From: Deltaproteobacteria bacterium
GTDB lineage: Bacteria > Desulfobacterota > Desulfobaccia > Desulfobaccales > 0-14-0-80-60-11
Assembly (NCBI GenBank): GCA_016875015.1
Contig: VGSJ01000017.1
Span: 1-44,319, forward strand
Direction of reading: 5' to 3'
Length of the DNA stretch: 44,319 nucleotides
The first letter of the stretch is position 1, and every line of letters starts with the position of its first letter. The translations under genes were made by a program, and so were the position numbers. Below are positions 31,033-38,321 of this stretch, one piece after another. The notes beneath the pieces are model-generated. The model searched no databases, was not told the DNA's origin, and saw only the letters and a list, made by a program, of their open reading frames with translations.

Positions 31033-31080
31033 GGGTTCAGGGGGTCGGAGGTTCAAATCCTCTCGTCCCGACCAGCAATA
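31033..31080. repeat. attR: right attachment repeat (tRNA-Pro 3' fragment)
   Basis: Identical to 15309-15356. Just outside, the anticodon-loop base differs (A at 31032 instead of G), so this partial copy would carry an AGG rather than a GGG anticodon. The same fragment also lies 9 bases from the stop codon of the next integrase, so it can serve as left end of a second element. Confidence 0.88.
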
Positions 31081-31088
31081 AGCAGGAA

Positions 31089-32207
31089 TTACAAAGGGTT
31101 GGCAATCGAAGGGTTGTCAGCCTTTTTAATTTTTTGGGGCTTGGTGTCCATTTGGTGTCCAGTACCCAAATCATTGAGCACGGCCACAGCCTCCTGGAGA
31201 TGGGCTTGGGAAAGGTGGGCATACCTCATGGTCATTTTTAAATCAGCATGGCCCAGGAGCTCCTGCACCGCCTTCAATCCCACGCCGTTCATTACCAGGT
31301 GCGAAGCAAAGGTGTGTCTCAGATCATGAAAGCGGAAATCTTCTAACCCTGCTCTCCTGCAAGCTGAGACAAAAGACCGTTTAACCTCATGGAATCTCCT
31401 TCCCTGAGAATCACAGAACACATAAGGGGATTTAAGCTGATTGCCCCGGCGAACTTCCCGCAAAACTTCGGCCAGCCGGTCATTAATGGGGATTTGCCGG
31501 GCCTTGCCGCTTTTTGTCATCGCAGCCTCAAGATATATGAAGTCGTTCCTGATTTGCTCCCATTTCAAGCTAAGCAGTTCCCCCCGCCTCATGCCGGTCA
31601 AGAGGGCCGTTGCCACAATGGGCTTGAGGTGTGGGCTACAGGCGCCAAGGATTCGGTTAATCTCTTCCTCTGAGAGAAACCGGAGTCGGTGATTGTTTTC
31701 TTTGAACATCAGACGTTTACCCTTCTTGAAGGGAGAGCTTTCCAGCATGTCCCACTCAACCGCCTTGCTTAACATATGCCCCAAGATTGCCATGTCTCGG
31801 TTGACGCTCGCGTCTGTCCTGGGTTTGCCTGCTTTGGTGGGGGTGGCTTTCCGCCGGTTGCGGTAAGTCTCCAAATCAAGATAAGAGATTTCAGAAAGGC
31901 GCTGTTCGCCAAATACTTCCTGTAAATCTTTCACCACGTGGCGCTTGAATCCCACAAAAGATCGTTGTTTGCCGAAATTCTCCACATGCCTTTCTGCCAA
32001 TTCATTGAAGGTTATGCGGGTTTCCTTCTTCACATCAAACACATCGAAATAGCGGTCTTCCTTCTTGGCCGCCATGACTTTGCCCAGGTATGCCTCAGCA
32101 TCCTTTTTGAGGGGGAAATCCTTGCGGATTCGCCGGCCGTCCGGGTCGTAATAATCAACCCGCCAGACCGTGCCTCCCTTGTTGACCTTCTTCTTGATGT
32201 TAGCCAT
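31089..32207 (-). CDS. int: Second tyrosine integrase, at the same tRNA fragment
   Basis: A 372-residue integrase with an N-terminal MANIKKKVNKGGTVWRVDYYD strand-rich arm-binding domain, SAM-like core-binding domain and catalytic residues in TGMRRGELLSLKW (Arg), HDLRHTFASHL (His-x-x-Arg), LGHADLKMTMRYAHL (His and Tyr). GGGAGG precedes the ATG. It differs strongly from the satellite integrase, so it belongs to another element. Its 3' end adjoins the tRNA fragment, as in islands whose integrase gene borders the attachment site. It probably inserted the restriction island to its right. Confidence 0.9.
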   Translation of the reverse strand: MANIKKKVNKGGTVWRVDYYDPDGRRIRKDFPLKKDAEAYLGKVMAAKKEDRYFDVFDVKKETRITFNELAERHVENFGKQRSFVGFKRHVVKDLQEVFGEQRLSEISYLDLETYRNRRKATPTKAGKPRTDASVNRDMAILGHMLSKAVEWDMLESSPFKKGKRLMFKENNHRLRFLSEEEINRILGACSPHLKPIVATALLTGMRRGELLSLKWEQIRNDFIYLEAAMTKSGKARQIPINDRLAEVLREVRRGNQLKSPYVFCDSQGRRFHEVKRSFVSACRRAGLEDFRFHDLRHTFASHLVMNGVGLKAVQELLGHADLKMTMRYAHLSQAHLQEAVAVLNDLGTGHQMDTKPQKIKKADNPSIANPL

Positions 32208-32209
32208 AG

Positions 32210-32287
32210 TCAGCCTCCCTGTACCTTAATGAAAACCCACCAAGGCTTGCCCTTGCCATTCTCTTTTTGCCTTACCGTTACCTCCAT
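32210..32287 (-). CDS. 25-aa frame just upstream of the second integrase
   Basis: ATG at 32287 with AAGGAGG six bases ahead, ending TGA two bases before the integrase ATG. The peptide (MEVTVRQKENGKGKPWWVFI plus five residues) resembles the first strands of other integrases (KGKPWWVF is common there). It is either the cut-off start of another integrase or a translated leader coupled to the integrase gene. Confidence 0.5.
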   Translation of the reverse strand: MEVTVRQKENGKGKPWWVFIKVQGG

Positions 32288-32402
32288 GAAAGCCTCCTTC
32301 GCCACGGATAGGAATTCGCAATCCGCCCCGCCCCTGTAAAGGATAAAGGGGTGTATCCCTTTTGCATGGCCATCAGTCCCCAATTGTCTTTCGATTCACA
32401 AC
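32288..32402. other. Gap between HsdR end and integrase leader frame
   Basis: This holds the upstream region of the integrase leader frame; no gene or clear terminator was found. Confidence 0.35.
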
Positions 32403-35400
32403 CTACGGCCGAGAATCCTGTGCATCTGCGTCTCTAATTTGGCTATAGACCTGCTCCAGGAGGTGTTTAGTAACCGCATCCTGGAAATCCTTTTCGTTCA
32501 TAAATTTGGCCGTGATCTCCTCATTTTGCTCCATGCGGTCGATGAAAAGCCCTTCCAGCGCCTTGCGGAAAACGTAACCGAAGTTTTCCATGGTGTTGGC
32601 GATCGCCGCCTGGCGCAGGTTCGTATCGGCCACGGCATCCTCGCAGATCGAATCGAAGAAAAGCTGGTCCCCAGGCTTGAATTCCGTGCCAAACCGCTCG
32701 TTGAGGATGTCGATCAGCTTGGAAAGCTCTATCTCCACGCCTCGGGCAATCCCGGTACCCACGGCTGTCGGTCCCGATACCGGCTCCTGCTTGCCTGGCT
32801 CCAGGCTGATAGATCCCTCGCTGATTTTCTGCAGCCGGTAGAACTTGAGCGCCACGTCATCGTCAAAGTTATAGACCGGCCCCCGGTCGCCCCGGGGCAA
32901 CTTGGTCAGCAAGAAACGGATGTAGGAATACAACTTCTCCAGGTCCGAATCCTGGAAGGGGATGATCTGTGAGAGGAAAGCGTAAAGGTTCCGGTAGGCC
33001 ACCAGGGTCTTGCGGAATTCCTCCCGGTCCTCGTCCTCAAGCTCACGGTAACGGCTTACTGCCGGGTCAATGCAGGCATTCATTTGCGCATGGTCGGCAG
33101 TAGTCTGGTGGGGCTTAGGCTTGTAGAAGACCCGGCAAAACTCTGCCACCTCCGCCGTGTAATAGACCTGCTGCGCTTCCAGCTTCGCCTGTAGCTCATA
33201 AAGCTGCTTCGGGTCGGCCCGCTCGCCGATGAGCGTCTGCTCGTAATAGGGTTGAAACGCCGCCAAAATCTCCTCCGGCTCATTCACGAAGTCCAGAACG
33301 AAGGTATCTTCTTTGCCGGAGTGGGTGCGGTTAAGGCGCGAGAGCGTTTGCACCGCCTGGATGCCGGACAGGCGTTTATCCACATACATCGTATGCAGCA
33401 GCGGCTGGTCAAAGCCGGTCTGGTACTTCTCGGCCACGAGCAACACCTGGTATTGTTCCGTCCCGAACCGCTCGGGCAGCTCCTTTTCCCGGATACCCTG
33501 GTTCATGCCGACTTCGGTATATTCCACGCCCGGCGCGTCGGGATCCACCACCGTGCCGGAGAAGGCCACCAGGGTCTTAATGCCCCTGTAGCCTTTCTCG
33601 GCGATATACTTATCGAAGGCCTGTTTGTACCGGACGGCGTGGAGCCGGCTGGAGGTTGTCACCATGGCCTTGGCCTTGCCGCCGATCTTGTGCATGGTGA
33701 AATGGCGAAAGTGCTCTACCATGACTTCCGTCTTCTGCGCGATGTTGTACGGATGCAGGCTCATAAAGCGCGCCAGGGCCAGGCCGGCCTTGCGCTTGTC
33801 CACTTTGGGATCGTCCTCGATGGATTTGATCAGCCGGTAGTACGTGTTGTACGTCGTATAGTTCAGGAGAACGTCAAGAATGAAACCTTCCTCGATGGCC
33901 TGCCGCATGCTGTAGAGATGGAAAGGTTGCGGCTTGCCATCCGCCCCCGGCCGGCCGAAGACCTCCAGCGTCTTGTATTTCGGCGTGGCCGTGAAGGCGA
34001 AAAAGCTGATGTTGGGCTGATGACCGCGCTTGGCCATGGTCTTGAGGATTTCTTCCTCGTAGTCGGGCAACCCTTCTTCCTCGGCTTTCGCCTTGGCCTC
34101 TTCCTTAATAGCCGCACCGGCAAGCACGCCCTTGAGCTCAGTCGCCTTCTCGCCGCCCTGGGAGCTGTGCGCCTCATCGACAATGACCGCATACCGGTGC
34201 ATGGGCAGGTCGCCAATCTTTTCCGTCACAAAGGGGAACTTTTGGAGCGTGGTGATAACGACCGGCACACCGGAACCGAGGGCCTCGGCCAGTTGGGTCG
34301 AGTTGATTTCGATCTTTTGCACCACACCCTGCTTATGCTCGAACTGATAGATGGTGTTCTGCAGCTGCTGGTCCAGGACTACCCGGTCGGTCACCACTAT
34401 GATCGAATCATAAACCTTTTCGTCCTTATCATCGTAGAGGCTGGCGAGGCGGTGCGCCAGCCAGGCAATGGAGTTCGACTTGCCGCTGCCGGCCGAGTGC
34501 TGGACCAGGTAGTTGGTTCCGGCGCCGCTCTCCCGGGCGTCGGCCACCAGTTGGCGCACGCAATCAAGCTGGTGATAACGCGGGAAGATCATCGTCTCGC
34601 GCCTTACCCTCTTGCCGCCTATCTTCCTCTCCTCGACCTGCAGGTGAATGAACCGCGCCAGAATATCCAGAAAGCTATGCCGCTCCAGGACCTCTTGCCA
34701 CAGGTAGGCGGTCTTGTAGCCGCCGGGATTGTCCGGGTTGCCCGCGCCACCTCCGCAGCCCTTGTTGAAGGGTAGGAAATAGGTGCTACGCCCCGAAAGG
34801 CGTGTGGCCATGTAGACCTCGTCGGTATCGACGGCGAAATGGACCAGGGTGCGCTTCTTGAACTGAAAGATCAGGTCCGTGGGGTCGCGATCATGCTTGT
34901 ACTGGGTCACGGCGTGCCGCCAGGTCTGGGCGGTCATGGGGTTCTTGAGTTCCACCGTGGCCACCGGGATGCCGTTTAGAGCCAAGGTCACGTCGAGAGT
35001 ATTGCCGTGCTTAGCCGAGTAGCGGAGCTGGCGGGTTACGGTGAGGCGGTTGGCGGCATAGAGCTTCTGCGTGTCCGGGTTGAGGTGGCTCGCCGGGGCG
35101 AAGTAGGCGGCTCGGAACAGCCGGCCGAAGCACTTGAATCCATGACGCAGTACGGACAAACACCCTTCCTGGGAGGAATTCAGCGCCCGGCAGAGATCGT
35201 CCAGCAGGGTCTCCTCGGCTTTGCCTCTCTGAAGATTGGCCAGATACTCCCACTCTTGGGGCTGCGTCTCTTTGATGAAGGCCAGGACCTCTGGGGCGAA
35301 TAAACCCCGGAAGGGATCGTAGGTTTCACGCTCTCCTTTCCCGTAGCCGCCCGCGGTGGTCAGATGGTACTCGATCGCGGTTTCAAAGGCCTTTTCGGTG

Positions 35401-35414
35401 TGTTGTCCCGGCAT
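32403..35414 (-). CDS. hsdR: Type I restriction enzyme, R (motor/nuclease) subunit
   Basis: A 1003-residue subunit from the ATG at 35414 (GAGGG upstream; a GTG 18 bases earlier is less likely). The N-terminal PD-(D/E)xK nuclease shows LDVTLALNGIPVATVELKNP (about 150-175). The SF2 translocase has Walker A SAGSGKSNSIAWLAH (about 310), DEAH in VIVDEAHSS, motif III FAFTATP, and the later motifs EKYQTGFDQPLLHTMYVDK and QTLSRLNRTHSGK. The C-terminal helical region binds the methylase core. It is separated from hsdS by the BrnTA pair and the GxxExxY gene, so it is not in a simple operon. Confidence 0.95.
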   Translation of the reverse strand: MPGQHTEKAFETAIEYHLTTAGGYGKGERETYDPFRGLFAPEVLAFIKETQPQEWEYLANLQRGKAEETLLDDLCRALNSSQEGCLSVLRHGFKCFGRLFRAAYFAPASHLNPDTQKLYAANRLTVTRQLRYSAKHGNTLDVTLALNGIPVATVELKNPMTAQTWRHAVTQYKHDRDPTDLIFQFKKRTLVHFAVDTDEVYMATRLSGRSTYFLPFNKGCGGGAGNPDNPGGYKTAYLWQEVLERHSFLDILARFIHLQVEERKIGGKRVRRETMIFPRYHQLDCVRQLVADARESGAGTNYLVQHSAGSGKSNSIAWLAHRLASLYDDKDEKVYDSIIVVTDRVVLDQQLQNTIYQFEHKQGVVQKIEINSTQLAEALGSGVPVVITTLQKFPFVTEKIGDLPMHRYAVIVDEAHSSQGGEKATELKGVLAGAAIKEEAKAKAEEEGLPDYEEEILKTMAKRGHQPNISFFAFTATPKYKTLEVFGRPGADGKPQPFHLYSMRQAIEEGFILDVLLNYTTYNTYYRLIKSIEDDPKVDKRKAGLALARFMSLHPYNIAQKTEVMVEHFRHFTMHKIGGKAKAMVTTSSRLHAVRYKQAFDKYIAEKGYRGIKTLVAFSGTVVDPDAPGVEYTEVGMNQGIREKELPERFGTEQYQVLLVAEKYQTGFDQPLLHTMYVDKRLSGIQAVQTLSRLNRTHSGKEDTFVLDFVNEPEEILAAFQPYYEQTLIGERADPKQLYELQAKLEAQQVYYTAEVAEFCRVFYKPKPHQTTADHAQMNACIDPAVSRYRELEDEDREEFRKTLVAYRNLYAFLSQIIPFQDSDLEKLYSYIRFLLTKLPRGDRGPVYNFDDDVALKFYRLQKISEGSISLEPGKQEPVSGPTAVGTGIARGVEIELSKLIDILNERFGTEFKPGDQLFFDSICEDAVADTNLRQAAIANTMENFGYVFRKALEGLFIDRMEQNEEITAKFMNEKDFQDAVTKHLLEQVYSQIRDADAQDSRP

Positions 35415-35766
35415 GGGGTGGACCCTCTGCACTTATTAAGAAAAGCACAAAAGCAGTTGCAGCTTTTTCCCCTCTCCCCCGATGGGGGAGAGGGTCAGGG
35501 TGAGGGGGAAGTAATTCCTTTCCCCCCCCATTAATACATGAGGTCAATAGACATAACCTATTAATTTTATAACAATTAAGTCTTTATTTGCAGAGAGCGG
35601 CAAGCCCGCCAGTTACATCGCGCTACCTAAACTTGGGTTTTTGCATCAAGTCAGTTTGCCGCAACATACTTTGTGTCAAGTAAATAATCAATTGCTTTAC
35701 ACAACCGGGCGTCTCCCCGGTTTTACGGCTTGACAAGAAGACCTCATGTGCATACAATAAATGCAC
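35415..35766 (+). promoter_or_regulatory. hsdR/brnT intergenic region with promoter and operator
   Basis: A perfect sigma-70 promoter for brnT is visible: TTGACA (35730-35735), 17-base spacer, TACAAT (35753-35758). An inverted repeat CATGTGCAT-ACAATAA-ATGCACATG (about 35745-35769) overlaps the -10 and the start codon, the expected place for BrnA-type autorepression. A separate palindrome CCCTCTCCCCC-GAT-GGGGGAGAGGG lies at 35470-35494 near the hsdR start. Confidence 0.8.
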
Positions 35767-36039
35767 ATGAATTACCAATGGGACCCGGCCAAGGCCACCG
35801 CCAACCTCAAGAAACATGGCGTGGAGTTTGCCGACGCCGTGGGGGTCTTTGACGACCCCGGCGCCATCACCATTGAAGACCCGGACTCCCAGGGGGAGCA
35901 GCGGTTTTTATCCATCGGTCTGGATGTCTTGGGGCGCCTCATCGTCGTGGCCTATACGTATCGGGGTGATGATCTGCGCCTGATTTCGGCCAGAAAAGCC
36001 ACCCGGAAGGAGATCAGCGTTTATGAGAAAGGAATATGA
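35767..36039 (+). CDS. brnT: BrnT-family ribonuclease toxin
   Basis: A 90-residue RelE-fold toxin. The start is the second ATG (35767), which gives the family's standard opening MNYQWDPAKATANLKKHG; the first ATG at 35761 adds two codons and lies before the predicted transcription start. Further landmarks are GVEFADAVGVFDDP, RFLSIGLDVLGRLIVVAYTYRG and the C-terminal RLISARKATRKE, with the Arg/Lys residues used in RNA cleavage. It overlaps brnA by 17 bases. With no room for a 5' leader it may be translated from a leaderless mRNA. Confidence 0.92.
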   Translation: MNYQWDPAKATANLKKHGVEFADAVGVFDDPGAITIEDPDSQGEQRFLSIGLDVLGRLIVVAYTYRGDDLRLISARKATRKEISVYEKGI

Positions 36040-36277
36040 TTTCAGCCAGGGCCAGCGCGGCCCGGTGGTCCCGGCGCCGCCCGGCAAGACCCGCATAACT
36101 ATCCGGATCGACACCGATCTCCTGAACTGGTTCCGGGAGCAGGTGAACGCCCGGGGCGGCGGCAACTACCAGACCCTGATGAATGAGGCCTTGCGGGCCT
36201 ATATCCGGCAGCAGGATCAGACCCTGGAAGAGACCATCCGTAAGGTGATCCGGGAGGAATTGCAGGCCCAGGGCTGA
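36023..36277 (+). CDS. brnA: BrnA-family antitoxin
   Basis: An 84-residue antitoxin beginning MRKEYDFSQGQRGPVV, the toxin-binding N-terminus of the family. The ribbon-helix-helix part is KTRITIRIDTDLLNWFREQV followed by YQTLMNEALRAYI. It should neutralise BrnT and repress the shared promoter through the inverted repeat over its -10. The C-terminal helix (TLEETIRKVIREEL) is a bit longer than in short BrnA proteins. Toxin-first order is normal for this system. Confidence 0.92.
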   Translation: MRKEYDFSQGQRGPVVPAPPGKTRITIRIDTDLLNWFREQVNARGGGNYQTLMNEALRAYIRQQDQTLEETIRKVIREELQAQG

Positions 36278-36286
36278 CCCGGGTCT

Positions 36287-36355
36287 CACGCCAAGACGCC
36301 AAGAACGCCAAGCATATTTTTTCTTTGCGCCCTTGGCGCCTTTGCGTGACATCAA
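36287..36355. repeat. GCCAAG-type tandem/inverted repeat, copy 1
   Basis: Repeated ACGCCAAGA units followed after an AT spacer by their complements (CTTTGCGCCCTTGGCGCC). The same repeat style recurs at 36743-36823 and 38190-38312, so the hsdS and GxxExxY genes are bracketed by these units. Confidence 0.65.
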
Positions 36356-36357
36356 GA

Positions 36358-36735
36358 TCATAACCCGTTCACCACCCTGGTAATGCCATCCTTAATCAAT
36401 GCCTCTCCAAAATTGATCAGCAGTCCCAATTTCATATTCGCCAGCCTGAGATAGGTCAAAAGCTGCTTTTTATGCACCGGAGCCACTTTCTCCACCGACT
36501 TCAACTCTACCATGACTTTGCCGCCCACCACCAGGTCGGCTCGGAAGCCTTCTTCCAAACGCACCTCTTCATACACTACCGGGATGGGGGCCTGGCGTTC
36601 CACTGGCAGTCCCCGCTTCCGCAATTCGTGGAAGAGGGCCGCTTCATACACCGATTCCAACAGGCCGGGGCCTAAACTGGTATGCACCTTGAAGGCCGAG
36701 TCCACTATCTCTCTGGCAAGGTCGTTCTCGTGCAT
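36358..36735 (-). CDS. GxxExxY family protein
   Basis: A 125-residue protein from the ATG at 36735 behind AGAGG. It carries the family-defining GPGLLESVYEAAL (G-x-x-E-x-x-Y) and downstream FRADLVVGGKVMVELKSVE, a PD-(D/E)xK-like strand pair with Asp and Glu-x-Lys, then KKQLLTYLRL and LGLLINFGE. The fold resembles a small nuclease but its role is unestablished. It stands between hsdS and the BrnTA pair inside the restriction locus, flanked on both sides by GCCAAG-type repeats, which suggests it arrived as a unit. Confidence 0.9.
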   Translation of the reverse strand: MHENDLAREIVDSAFKVHTSLGPGLLESVYEAALFHELRKRGLPVERQAPIPVVYEEVRLEEGFRADLVVGGKVMVELKSVEKVAPVHKKQLLTYLRLANMKLGLLINFGEALIKDGITRVVNGL

Positions 36736-36742
36736 GTGGTTA

Positions 36743-36823
36743 CCTCTTGTTTCTCGCAAAGGCGCCAAGATCGCCAAGGTATTTATTTCTTAGCGAACTT
36801 TGCGCCTTGGCGTGAAACCTCCT
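36743..36823. repeat. GCCAAG-type repeat, copy 2 (includes hsdS 3' end)
   Basis: Units of CGCAAAGGCGCCAAGA on one side and TTTGCGCCTTGGCGTGAAA on the other. The last codons of hsdS (SRQGAKFAKK) are read from this repeat, so it overlaps coding sequence. Confidence 0.6.
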
Positions 36824-38174
36824 CCCGGACGTCGATCCGGCCCGTCACCGCCGCCGAGATGAGGGCGGTGCGGTATTCTTTGAGTTTGTCGATGCTCTCC
36901 TGAATCTTGGCGATGAGGTCTTCCATTTTTGCGGTTTCCTGGTCTAAGAAAACCGCAATCTGGCGCTGTTCATTAATCGGAGGAGACACGGTTTTAAGAG
37001 GCCCGATGCGTTCTATGTTTAGGTTTTGTTGGGTGTTCAATGGAGCCGTTATCTTGAGTTCTTGCTTCATGGATTCGAGGTTGTAATAAAGGTAATTAAG
37101 ATCGACCTGCGTTTTTGGGAAAAACCCAACGATGCTGTCAGGAAAGCATGCGGGAAATTCCAAAATTGCAAGGTCACCAATATTAGCGGCAATGGACATG
37201 ACCAGTGTACCCCTGGGAAATTCCTTGCTAACGGCAAAACCTAATTCGTTCAAGGTTTGCTGATAGTCATTGATATATTTATTGGCCCTTACAATATCAC
37301 CAGTTTGGATAAATGGGTAAGGCCCATCATATAGTTGCGGATCATTACGCGGTCGGTGAGAAAATTTCCCGCGAAGAATTTCTGCAAGGAATTTGACCTT
37401 CTTAACCTCCCAATGCATCGGTATTTTGCCGAGCCACTCCACCCCGGAGTCCTTCATCTTGATTTTGGGGCCCAGGCCCTTGGTGACGGCGTGGCTGATG
37501 AGGGCGGTGCGCTTTTCTTGCAATAACTCAATCTGCCGCTGCTTCTTCTCCATCAGGGCGTCGATCCGCCCCGTCTCCCGGTCCAGAAAGTCGGCAATGG
37601 CACGTTGCTCATCAAGGGGCGGATGAATGAGGTGCATATTTGCGTACTTCTGGCCATTAACATTTCCGATCGTTGAAGCAATCACAGAGAGACTAAGCCA
37701 CTGCTCAAAGCTATTCGATTTCGTAAAGTACCATAGAAAGCGTGGAATGACAGATGATCCCGGTACGAATCGCACCAGATATCCGGCATACGCGCAAGGA
37801 CCGTGTCGCTCAGCCTCGTATTGGAAAGCTCGGCCAATGGTTCCGCTGCGCGAAATAAGTAAGTCACCATTCGATAGGATGTAATCTCGTACAACTTCAC
37901 GCTCCAGGTACACACCTTCTTCGAGAAGATTTCCGTGGTCAGTAATGTCAGTAGTACGAAGAAAACGAACCCCGCCGTCAACGTATGAGGTTGCTGGTTC
38001 GTTTGCTCCGTACAACGCCGAGCGCCGACATAGATTCTTCAAGCGCATGATCGCCCAATGCTCCGGCACCTCCCCCAGCCACTCGACGCCGGAGGGCTTG
38101 TAAGCCGGGTAGGGGCGCAGCCGGCGGTGGTGAGGTGCCGAAGGTTGCACCGTCATGAACCCATTATGCTTCAT
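36783..38174 (-). CDS. hsdS: Type I restriction specificity subunit HsdS
   Basis: A 463-residue subunit with two target-recognition domains. TRD1 begins EWLGEVPEHWAIMRLKNL and TRD2 begins EWLGKIPMHWEVKKVKFL. Each is followed by a conserved coiled-coil spacer (LDRETGRIDALMEKKQRQIELL near 205 and LDQETAKMEDLIAKIQ near 420) ending KRTALISHAV / YRTALISAAV. These domains set the bipartite DNA sequence recognised by the methylase and nuclease complex. The start could also be the Met at residue 7; neither has a strong ribosome-binding site. The final ten residues come from a GCCAAG-type repeat, a possible 3' end exchange. Confidence 0.94.
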   Translation of the reverse strand: MKHNGFMTVQPSAPHHRRLRPYPAYKPSGVEWLGEVPEHWAIMRLKNLCRRSALYGANEPATSYVDGGVRFLRTTDITDHGNLLEEGVYLEREVVRDYILSNGDLLISRSGTIGRAFQYEAERHGPCAYAGYLVRFVPGSSVIPRFLWYFTKSNSFEQWLSLSVIASTIGNVNGQKYANMHLIHPPLDEQRAIADFLDRETGRIDALMEKKQRQIELLQEKRTALISHAVTKGLGPKIKMKDSGVEWLGKIPMHWEVKKVKFLAEILRGKFSHRPRNDPQLYDGPYPFIQTGDIVRANKYINDYQQTLNELGFAVSKEFPRGTLVMSIAANIGDLAILEFPACFPDSIVGFFPKTQVDLNYLYYNLESMKQELKITAPLNTQQNLNIERIGPLKTVSPPINEQRQIAVFLDQETAKMEDLIAKIQESIDKLKEYRTALISAAVTGRIDVREEVSRQGAKFAKK

Positions 38175-38189
38175 AATTTAATAATCTTT

Positions 38190-38312
38190 AATCTTTTCTT
38201 TGCGTCCTTGGCGCCTTGGCGTGAAAAAGAAGTTTCTCGCCAAGGCGCAAAGCTCGCAAAGTTTTTTCTCTTGGCGTTCTTAGCGTCTTGGCGAGAAATC
38301 TCTTCTTCTGCG
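38190..38312. repeat. GCCAAG-type repeat, copy 3, between hsdM and hsdS
   Basis: A run of TTTGCGTCCTTGGCGCC-type units and complementary GCCAAGGCGCAAAGC units between the hsdM stop and hsdS start. It would form stable hairpins in the hsdM-hsdS transcript and increases the gap to about 150 bases, unlike the usual overlapping hsdM/hsdS arrangement. Confidence 0.65.
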
Positions 38313-38321
38313 TCTTCCCTC

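Larger units (their letters stand above)
15309..31080. mobile_element. tRNA-Pro-integrated tail-less phage satellite (cf-PICI-like)
   Basis: About 15.7 kb lie between two identical tRNA-derived repeats. The minus-strand backbone from right to left is integrase, small lipoprotein, AlpA/excisionase-like protein, palindrome cluster, replication-like protein, HNH nuclease, small and large terminase subunits, portal, scaffold-like, capsid, cement-like, minor head, connector candidate and a sigma/HTH-like protein. AT-rich cargo sits next to the tRNA. No tail, tape-measure, baseplate, fibre, holin or endolysin gene is visible. Capsid-forming phage-inducible chromosomal islands are known to carry their own head and packaging genes and to take tails from helper phages; this matches that plan. 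A prophage that lost its tail module is the main alternative. Confidence 0.75.

Noticed and set aside
15309-31080. Ordinary complete prophage
   Set aside because: There is no tail, tape-measure, baseplate, fibre, holin or endolysin gene, and the element is too small to hold them; kept only as an origin hypothesis (decayed prophage).
31026-31080. Second tRNA-Pro gene at the right attachment repeat
   Set aside because: Only the part from the anticodon stem to the 3' end is present; acceptor 5' strand and D arm are missing, so it is a fragment.
33252-34775. Plus-strand open frame of 507 codons opposite hsdR
   Set aside because: HsdR motifs are complete on the minus strand; the mirror frame has no recognisable domain and no ribosome-binding site.
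36287-38312. CRISPR-like repeats around hsdS
   Set aside because: Units are short tandem and inverted heptamers without spacer structure.
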